NCBI GenBank assembly: GCA_963829725.1
Contig: CAWHJW010000002.1
Span: forward strand, 1-64,000
Length of the DNA stretch: 64,000 nucleotides
DNA from: RYN-230 sp963829725
GTDB taxonomy: Bacteria; Actinomycetota; Actinomycetes; Streptosporangiales; Streptosporangiaceae
Reading direction: 5' to 3'
This document shows, one piece after another, positions 58,305 through 64,000 of the stretch. How positions within the stretch are numbered: the stretch's first letter is position 1; each line of letters starts with the position of its first letter. The notes beneath the pieces were generated by a model, which saw only the letters and a list, made by a program, of their open reading frames with translations, was not told the DNA's origin and made no database searches. Position numbers and translations under genes: made by a program.

Positions 58305-60191
58305 TCAGCTCTCCGGGATCCGGCGGGCCCGGGCCAGCAGCGGCCCGACGTCACCGGGGCCGTGATCGAGCTGGTAGTCCAGGTTGATCGCCGCGTTGAT
58401 CAGCGACAGGTGGCTGAACGCCTGGGGGAAGTTGCCCAGCTGCTCGCCGGTCAGCCCGATCTCCTCGGAGTACAGCCCGAGGTGGTTGGCGTAGGTGTGC
58501 ATCTTCTGGAACACCAGGGAGGCCTCGTTCATCCGGCCGGACCGGGCCAGCGCATCCACGTACCAGAACGTGCACAGCGAGAACGTGCCCTCGCTGCCGC
58601 GCAGGCCGTCCGGCGAGGCGGACGGGTCATACCGGTACACCAGGCTGTCGGAGACCAGCTTCTTGTCCATCGCCTGCAGTGTGTCCAGCCACATCGGGTC
58701 GAACGGGGACACGAAGCCCATCAGCGGCATCAGCAGCAGCGAGGAGTCCAGCACGTTGGTGCCGTAATGCTGGGTGAAGGCACGCTCCTCGGGGTTCCAG
58801 CCGCGCTCCATGACCTGGCGGTAGATGCGGTCCCGCTCGGACCGCCAGCGCATGATGTCCGCGGGCCGGCCGCGGTGCTCGGCCAGCCGGATCGCCCGGT
58901 CCAGCGCCACCCAGCACTGGAACCGCCCGTAGGTGAAGTCCTTCCGGCCGCCCCGGGTCTCCCAGATGCCCTCTTCCGGCTGGTCCCAGTGCTCGCACAG
59001 CCAGTCCATCATGTTCACGATCGCGGTCCAGCCCACGTGGGCCGGCTGCATCCCCTGCTCATCGGCGTGCCCGAACGCGTCCATAGCCTCACCGAAGATG
59101 TCCAGCTGGAGCTGGCCGGAGGCGCCGTTGCCGATGCGGACCGGGCGCGAGCCGCGCCAGCCCTCCCAGTGGTCCAGGGTCTCCTCGGTGAGATCGGACG
59201 ACCCGTCCACCCGGTACATGATCCGCAGCGGGCAGTCGCCGTTGCTGCCCTTGTGCTCGATCAGCCGGTCGCGGACCCAGACGCCGAATGCGGCAGCCTC
59301 CTCCGCGTAGCCCAGGCCGAGCAGGGCGTAGACCGAGAACGAGGCGTCCCGGATCCAGGTGTAGCGGTAGTCCCAGTTGCGTTCCCCGCCGACCTGCTCG
59401 GGCAGCCCGGTGGTGGGTGCGGCCACCAGCGCCCCGGTGGGCGCATAGGTCATCAGCTTGAGCGTTATCGCCGAGCGGGTGACCATCTCCCGCCACCGGC
59501 CGGTGTAGGTGGACTTGCGCAGCCAGCCGCGCCAGAAATCGGCGGTCCCGCTGAGCAGGGTTTCCAGGGTGCCTTCCGGCAGCCGCCGCGGCCGGCCGCC
59601 CATGGACTCCAGCACCATCCCGGCGCTCTCGCCCTCGCTCAGGGTCCGGTGCATGCGCAGGTCCTCGCCGACCCGCTCCAGCTCGTCGCGCAGGTCGCCC
59701 CGCGCGGCGCCATGGCCGACCACCGTGTGCAGGGTCAGCTCCAGCTGGTCGGCGTGGAACAGGGCGCCCTCGTCGGTGATCTCCAGCTTGTGCGGCTGGC
59801 GGCCGTAGTCGAAGCGCGGCTTGATGTCGGCCACGAACCGCATCGTGCCGCGCACCACCCGGACCAGCCGGACCAGCCGGTGGTGGTCGGTCGCCCGGCC
59901 CCCGGCCACCGGCATGAAGTCGGTCACCTCGCCGACCCCGTCCGGGGTCATGAACCGGGTGATCAGGATGGCGGTGTCCGGGAAGTACAGCTGCCGCGAC
60001 ACGTAGTCGGCCCGGTCCGGCGTGATCCGGAAGTAACCGCCCTTGTCCGCGTCGAGCAGCGAGCCGAAGACGCTGGGCGAGTCGAACCGGGGACAGCAGA
60101 ACCAGTCCACCGTCCCGTCCGTGGTGACCAGGGCGGCCGTCTGCAGGTCGCCGATCAGCCCGTGATCGCTGATGTTCGGATAGCGTGCCAT
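58305..60191 (-). CDS. Glycoside hydrolase family 15 protein (trehalase/glucoamylase-like)
   Basis: 628 residues. N-terminal beta-sandwich: ISDHGLIGDLQTAALVTTDG, VDWFCCPRFDSPSVFGSLLD. The (alpha/alpha)6 domain has GGERNWDYRYTWIRDASFSV, the classic GH15 segment with a catalytic acid region, then EEGIWETRGGRKDFTYGRF, LGLYSEEIGLTGEQLGNFPQ (second catalytic Glu region) and AFSHLSLINAAINLD. Actinobacterial homologues hydrolyse trehalose; glucoamylase-type activity is possible. Start ATG 60191 with GAGGAG upstream. Full length and intact. Confidence 0.9.
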   Translation of the reverse strand: MARYPNISDHGLIGDLQTAALVTTDGTVDWFCCPRFDSPSVFGSLLDADKGGYFRITPDRADYVSRQLYFPDTAILITRFMTPDGVGEVTDFMPVAGGRATDHHRLVRLVRVVRGTMRFVADIKPRFDYGRQPHKLEITDEGALFHADQLELTLHTVVGHGAARGDLRDELERVGEDLRMHRTLSEGESAGMVLESMGGRPRRLPEGTLETLLSGTADFWRGWLRKSTYTGRWREMVTRSAITLKLMTYAPTGALVAAPTTGLPEQVGGERNWDYRYTWIRDASFSVYALLGLGYAEEAAAFGVWVRDRLIEHKGSNGDCPLRIMYRVDGSSDLTEETLDHWEGWRGSRPVRIGNGASGQLQLDIFGEAMDAFGHADEQGMQPAHVGWTAIVNMMDWLCEHWDQPEEGIWETRGGRKDFTYGRFQCWVALDRAIRLAEHRGRPADIMRWRSERDRIYRQVMERGWNPEERAFTQHYGTNVLDSSLLLMPLMGFVSPFDPMWLDTLQAMDKKLVSDSLVYRYDPSASPDGLRGSEGTFSLCTFWYVDALARSGRMNEASLVFQKMHTYANHLGLYSEEIGLTGEQLGNFPQAFSHLSLINAAINLDYQLDHGPGDVGPLLARARRIPES

Positions 60192-60210
60192 GCTCGTTTC
60201 TCCTCGCAGG

Positions 60211-60678
60211 TCATCCGGTCGGGCTGGCCGAGGCGGAAGGGCAGCGGGTGCTCGCCGCGCGCAGCAGGTCGCTGGCATCGGTGGTGACCGCGGCCAGGTC
60301 GGTGGAGACGGCCTTCGCGGCCGTGACCGGGCTGGACTGGCTGCCGAGGTTGGTCAGCGTCTTCTGCAGCGTGGATAGCGACGAGCTCAGCGCGTCTATC
60401 TGGGCGTGCCACTCCGAGCTGGCTTCGGCCCGCAGGGTGGCCAGGTTGGCCCCGATCCTGGCCATATCGGTCTTGAGCTTGCCCAGCGCCTGCGCGTTCG
60501 GGGTCAGGCGACCGACCTCGGCCACCGACGAGCGCAGCGCGGCGACGTCCGCGCAGACCGCCGCCGACGCGCTCGGTGACGCGCTGCCCGCCGCCGACCC
60601 GCTGCCGCCCGACGAGCAGCCCGCGCCCAGCAGCGCGCCCGCCGTGACCAGAACCGCCCCCGCCAGTCCAGCCCTCAT
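60211..60678 (-). CDS. Small lipoprotein, helical
   Basis: 155 residues. Signal peptide MRAGLAGAVLVTAGALLGAG followed by the lipobox Cys (LGAGC), a Gly/Ser linker, then a helical region (VAALRSSVAEVGRLTPNAQA, EWHAQIDALSSSLSTLQKTL) with heptad character and two Cys near its ends. Probably anchored outside the cytoplasmic membrane. Function unknown. It directly precedes the GH15 gene in the same direction (20-base gap), so the two may be co-transcribed. It overlaps no intact gene; upstream is a decayed oxidoreductase. Confidence 0.75.
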   Translation of the reverse strand: MRAGLAGAVLVTAGALLGAGCSSGGSGSAAGSASPSASAAVCADVAALRSSVAEVGRLTPNAQALGKLKTDMARIGANLATLRAEASSEWHAQIDALSSSLSTLQKTLTNLGSQSSPVTAAKAVSTDLAAVTTDASDLLRAASTRCPSASASPTG

Positions 60679-60789
60679 GCGGCCCACGGTGCCGCCTGGC
60701 AGTGACGGCGTCGTCACCCGGCGCGGGCTATTGCTCGCTGCCGAGGTGGTCTGCGCCGAAGGTGTGCCCCGCCTCACCAGCGAATGACA

Positions 60790-61215
60790 GCGGGTTCCGG
60801 GGGGTCGCCCCCCGGGCTGGCAGCGCCGCTCGGCCAGGTGCTCGCCGACGCGGATGGCGTTGGCCATCGCGGTCAGCGCCGGGTGCACCGCGCCGATGCC
60901 CGGGAGGAAGCTGGTGTCCACCACGTACAAGTTGTCCACGTCGTGGGCCTTGCAGTTCACGTCGAGCACGGCGGTGGCCAGGTCGGTGCCGAACCGGCAG
61001 GTGCCGCCCGCAGGGCGCGTGGAACGGGTGGTACCCGCCGGCCGGCGGGTCACCCGCGAGCTGCTGGATCCGCGGCTCGTGCGGCATGGCCGGCCACGGG
61101 TACCGCCTCGGCCGGGCGCAGCCGGTACAGCGCGGCCCCGTACATCTTGGTGGCCCCGCCGACGTAGTAATGCACCTGCGGCCGGAATGGCGTGCCGCGC
61201 TCAGCGGGGCCGCCA
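60790..61215 (-). pseudogene. Decayed GMC-family oxidoreductase
   Basis: Pieces of a flavin-dependent choline/glucose-type oxidoreductase appear in the right order but in different frames with large gaps: HYYVGGATKMYGAALYRLRP (N-terminal), MPHEPRIQQLAGDPPAGGYH (middle) and GGTCRFGTDLATAVLDVNC to VVDTSFLPGIGAVHPAL and AMANAIRVGEHLAER (C-terminal flavin/active-site region). The FAD glycine motif and most of the protein are missing. About 420 of an expected 1,500 or more bases remain, so the gene was reduced by at least two internal deletions. Confidence 0.75.
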
Positions 61216-61275
61216 CAAACCCAATCACCCGGCGAGGATGATGCCGCCCGTGGCGGCCGAGGCGATGGTGGCGCC

Positions 61276-61572
61276 ATGATGACCAGTAACGCGGCCGGTA
61301 AGGCCAGCGGGCAGCCGGACGCCGCGTTCCGGCTGAACACCAAGCCGCTCCTCGTGGGCGGCGCGCTGATGGGGCTGGGCGGCCTGCTCGGCCTGGCCGG
61401 TGTCGTGGTCAGCGGATCCGCGCTGGCCATGGCGCTACGCGAATGGTCGGCCAAGCAGGAAGTGCCGCCCAGCGAAATGGCCCGGCACCACTGGGAGCGG
61501 GCCAAGTCGGCCACCGTGGCGGGGGCGACCGCGTGGCGCAACGGCCACCGGGAGCACGTGTCGCCCTCCTGA
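61276..61572 (+). CDS. Small single-pass membrane protein
   Basis: 98 residues with one or two hydrophobic segments (LLVGGALMGLGGLLGLAGVV, SGSALAMALREW) and a polar C-terminus (MARHHWERAKSATVAGATAW). Family unknown, though similar short proteins are common in actinobacteria. Start ATG 61276 or 61279. It lies 38 bases upstream of cydA on the same strand and may share its transcript. Confidence 0.6.
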   Translation: MMTSNAAGKASGQPDAAFRLNTKPLLVGGALMGLGGLLGLAGVVVSGSALAMALREWSAKQEVPPSEMARHHWERAKSATVAGATAWRNGHREHVSPS

Positions 61573-61610
61573 CCGCGCCCGACCTCGCGTGAACTGGACC
61601 GGGGGGCCCC

Positions 61611-63008
61611 ATGAGCACGCTGGACCTGGCACGCTGGCAGTTCGGGTTCGTTACCGTTAACCACTTCTTCTTCGTCCCGGTGACGATCGGGCTGGCCTTT
61701 CTCACCGCGCTGCTGCAGACCGCCTGGTACCGCAACAAGCAGCCCGAATACCTCCAGCTGACGAGGTTTTTCGGCACCCTGCTCGTGATCAATGTCGCGG
61801 TTGGCGTGGTGACCGGCATAGTCCAGGAATTCATGTTCGGGATGAACTGGTCGGACTACTCGCGGCTGGTCGGCAACATCTTCGGCGCGCCGCTGGCCAT
61901 GGAGGGCCTGCTCGCCTTTTTCCTGGAATCTACCTTCCTCGGGCTCTGGCTGTTCGGCTGGGACAAACTGTCCCGCCGGGTGCACCTGCTGACCATCTGG
62001 CTGGTCTCGCTGGGCACGGTGCTGTCCGCGGCGTTCATCATGGCCGCCAACTCCTGGATGCAGCACCCGGTCGGCTACGTCATGGTGCACGGCAAGCCGC
62101 AGCTGGACGACATCTGGGCGGTGCTGACCAATCCGGTGTTCCTCTGGGGTTACGCGCACGTCCTGCTCGCCTCGCTGGTCACCGGGGCCCTGATCATGCT
62201 CGCGGTGTCTGCCTGGCAGCTCCGGCACGGCCGCCACCCGGAGACGTTCACCCGGTCGGCCCGGATGTCGCTGGCCGTGGTCGTCCCGGCGATCATCCTG
62301 GCCATGTTCATCGGCAGCGAGCTCGGCGTGGTGGAATCCACCTACCAGCCGATGAAGATCGCCGCGGCCGAGGCGCAGTGGACCACCTGCCAGCCGTGCT
62401 CGTTCTCGCTGTTCCAGGTCGGCGGCGGCAGCGACGACCACACCCCGACGCAGATCATCCAGATCCCGCACCTGCTGTCGCTGCTGGCCACCAACTCGTG
62501 GAACGGCAAGGTGGTCGGCCTCACCCCGCTTGAGCAGCAGTACAGCCAGCGGTACGGGCCGGGTAACTACGTGCCGAACGTGTTCATCCAGTACTGGTCG
62601 ATGCGGGTGATGGCCTATATCGCGGGCCTGGTCTTCCTGCTCGGGATGTGGGGGCTGTGGCTGGTCCGCCGCAAGACGCTGGCCACCGCGAAATGGTTCC
62701 TGGTGATCGCCACCTGGGCGGCGATCACCCCGTTCGCGATGAACACCGCTGGCTGGTTCCTGACCGAGAGCGGGCGGCAGCCGTGGATCGTGCAGGGCCT
62801 GATGCTCACCAAGAACGGGGTGTCCCCGTCGGTCGGCTTCTCCAGCATCGTCATCAGCCTGGTCGTCTTCGTTCTGCTGTATCTGGCCCTCGCCGTCGTG
62901 GACCTGATGCTGATGCTGCGCTACGCGCGCCGGGATCTCGAGCCCATACCCGCCCCGGCGGACGGCGCGGACGCGGCGGACGTGCCGGTGCCCGCGGTGC
63001 GGTACTAG
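61611..63008 (+). CDS. cydA: Cytochrome bd ubiquinol/menaquinol oxidase subunit I
   Basis: 465 residues, about nine helices. ARWQFGFVTVNHFFFVPVTI contains the conserved His ligand of heme b595, GYAHVLLASLVTGALIM the His of b558 and GWFLTESGRQPWIVQGLM the Q-loop-side signature. GEW-like and Glu residues in IVQEFMFGMNWSDY and PLAMEGLLAFFLESTFLGLW are conserved. It reduces oxygen with quinol at high affinity. Start ATG 61611 with GGGG-rich site. Followed nine bases later by cydB. Confidence 0.96.
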   Translation: MSTLDLARWQFGFVTVNHFFFVPVTIGLAFLTALLQTAWYRNKQPEYLQLTRFFGTLLVINVAVGVVTGIVQEFMFGMNWSDYSRLVGNIFGAPLAMEGLLAFFLESTFLGLWLFGWDKLSRRVHLLTIWLVSLGTVLSAAFIMAANSWMQHPVGYVMVHGKPQLDDIWAVLTNPVFLWGYAHVLLASLVTGALIMLAVSAWQLRHGRHPETFTRSARMSLAVVVPAIILAMFIGSELGVVESTYQPMKIAAAEAQWTTCQPCSFSLFQVGGGSDDHTPTQIIQIPHLLSLLATNSWNGKVVGLTPLEQQYSQRYGPGNYVPNVFIQYWSMRVMAYIAGLVFLLGMWGLWLVRRKTLATAKWFLVIATWAAITPFAMNTAGWFLTESGRQPWIVQGLMLTKNGVSPSVGFSSIVISLVVFVLLYLALAVVDLMLMLRYARRDLEPIPAPADGADAADVPVPAVRY

Positions 63009-63017
63009 GGGGCGGCG

Positions 63018-64000
63018 ATGTCACTGACCCAGTTCTGGTTCATCGTCATCGCAGTGCTGTGGACCGGCTTCTTCGTGCTGGAGGGGTTCGACTTCGGCGT
63101 CGGCATGCTGCACGGGATCCTCGGCCGGGACGAGGCCGGGCGGCGGGCCACGGTGAACACGATCGGGCCGCTGTGGGACGGCAACGAGGTGTGGCTGATC
63201 GTGGCCGGCGCGGCCATGTTCGCCGCCTTCCCCGGCTGGTACGCGACCATGTTCTCGGCGTTCTACCTGGCCCTGGTGGTGCTGCTGCTGGCTCTCATCG
63301 TGCGCGGCATCTCCTTCGAGTACCGCGGCAAGGTAGCCAGCGCACGGTGGCGGCGCAGCTGGGACGGCCTGATGACCGGGGGCAGCCTGGTCGCGCCGCT
63401 GCTGATCGGGGTGGCGCTCGGCGACCTGCTGCACGGGCTGCCGATCGACAAGTCCCAGGAATACACCGGGAGCTTCTGGGACCTGCTCCAGCCGTACGGG
63501 CTGTACACCGGGATCACCCTGGTCGCGCTGTGCGTGCTGCACGGCAGCACGTTCCTGGGCCTTAAGACGGAGAGCAGCATCCGGGACCGGGCCACCACGC
63601 TGGCCCACCGGGCTGCCCCGGTGACCGGGCTGCTGGTGCTCGGCTTCGCTATCTGGACGCATCTGAACTCGGGCAAGGGCGTGCTGCCCAACCCGGTGGA
63701 GATCGCCGCCGTGCTGGCCGTGTTCGCGGCGGCCTGGCTGGCCACCGAGCGCTCGGTGGGCTGGGCGTTCGCGGCGACCACCGTCGCCATGGCCCTCACC
63801 GTGCTGTCCCTGTTCACCGAGCTGTATCCCAAGGTGATGGTGTCCAGCACGAATCCGGCCTACAGCCTGACCATCAGTAACACCGCCTCCGGCTCGTACA
63901 CGCTGAAGGTGATGACGATCGTGGTGGTCATCTTCCTGCCGGTGGTGCTGCTCTACCAGGCCTGGACGTACTACGTGTTCCGGCAGCGGATCAGCCCGGG
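63018..64000 (+). CDS. cydB: Cytochrome bd oxidase subunit II, cut by window end
   Basis: The frame is open from ATG 63018 to the window edge (327 codons; the family is about 330-380). Conserved: FWFIVIAVLWTGFFVLEGFD with FDFGVGML, NTIGPLWDGNEVWLIVAGAA, FRG-like RGISFEYRGK and ALCVLHGSTFL. Helices continue to YQAWTYYVFRQRIS. It pairs with CydA to form the oxidase. The stop and any cydDC genes lie beyond the window. Confidence 0.95.
   Translation, partial: MSLTQFWFIVIAVLWTGFFVLEGFDFGVGMLHGILGRDEAGRRATVNTIGPLWDGNEVWLIVAGAAMFAAFPGWYATMFSAFYLALVVLLLALIVRGISFEYRGKVASARWRRSWDGLMTGGSLVAPLLIGVALGDLLHGLPIDKSQEYTGSFWDLLQPYGLYTGITLVALCVLHGSTFLGLKTESSIRDRATTLAHRAAPVTGLLVLGFAIWTHLNSGKGVLPNPVEIAAVLAVFAAAWLATERSVGWAFAATTVAMALTVLSLFTELYPKVMVSSTNPAYSLTISNTASGSYTLKVMTIVVVIFLPVVLLYQAWTYYVFRQRISP

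Overview
The window is high-GC DNA (strong G/C third-position bias, frequent GTG starts, AGGAGG-type ribosome sites) from an actinobacterium. The gene order tig-clpP1-clpP2-clpX-valS-folC-mreBCD-pbpA-rodA-radical SAM pair-rne-rplU-rpmA-obgE-proB-nadD-rsfS is the classic actinobacterial core block. MreBCD, RodA, a cytochrome bd oxidase and a GH15 trehalase-like enzyme suit a mycelial or soil lineage (Streptosporangiales-like is a guess; the genus cannot be fixed from sequence alone).
Layout. 1-4.4 kb: accessory DNA with the C-terminal end of a P-type cation ATPase (frameshifted), a 1.2-kb insertion sequence, and the remains of a ubiquitin-like conjugation operon: a ThiF/E1-like gene cut at its 5' end by the insertion sequence, overlapping a DUF6527-like gene. 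4.67-20.15 kb: an insertion-sequence-rich region bounded by direct repeats of the 3' half of tRNA-Ala(GGC). The intact tRNA is at 20113-20185 and its terminator sits displaced beside the far repeat at 4.64 kb, the expected pattern for an element integrated into a tRNA 3' end. Cargo: a PRC-barrel protein, a truncated methyltransferase, a WS/DGAT acyltransferase, a fresh IS4-type element, a dienelactone hydrolase, a complete extra-looking ftsZ with its own leader, a truncated M20 peptidase and a GNAT acetyltransferase. No integrase is visible.
20.35-54 kb: conserved core, nearly all on the minus strand, from trigger factor (54 kb) down to the phosphatase beside tRNA-Ala (20.4 kb). It covers protein quality control (Tig, ClpP1P2, ClpX), valyl-tRNA charging, folate polyglutamylation, the lateral-wall elongation machinery (MreB, MreC, MreD, PBP2, RodA), RNase E/G, ribosomal proteins L21 and L27, Obg, glutamate 5-kinase, NadD and RsfS. 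Plus-strand genes (secreted protein, multi-pass membrane protein, M48 peptidase) interrupt it at 23.9-27.4 kb. 54-64 kb: HdeD-like membrane protein, a large MalT-type LuxR regulator (frameshifted at its Walker A motif), GH15 hydrolase, a lipoprotein, a decayed GMC oxidoreductase, a small membrane protein and cydAB (cydB runs off the end).
Quality warning: single-base frameshifts in G/C runs break the P-type ATPase, obgE, proB, pbpA and the LuxR gene. obgE and pbpA are normally essential or near-essential, and in pbpA the alternative frame restores a canonical stop/start overlap, so indel errors in the assembly are the simplest reading. The apparent PBP2-RodA fusion should not be taken at face value.
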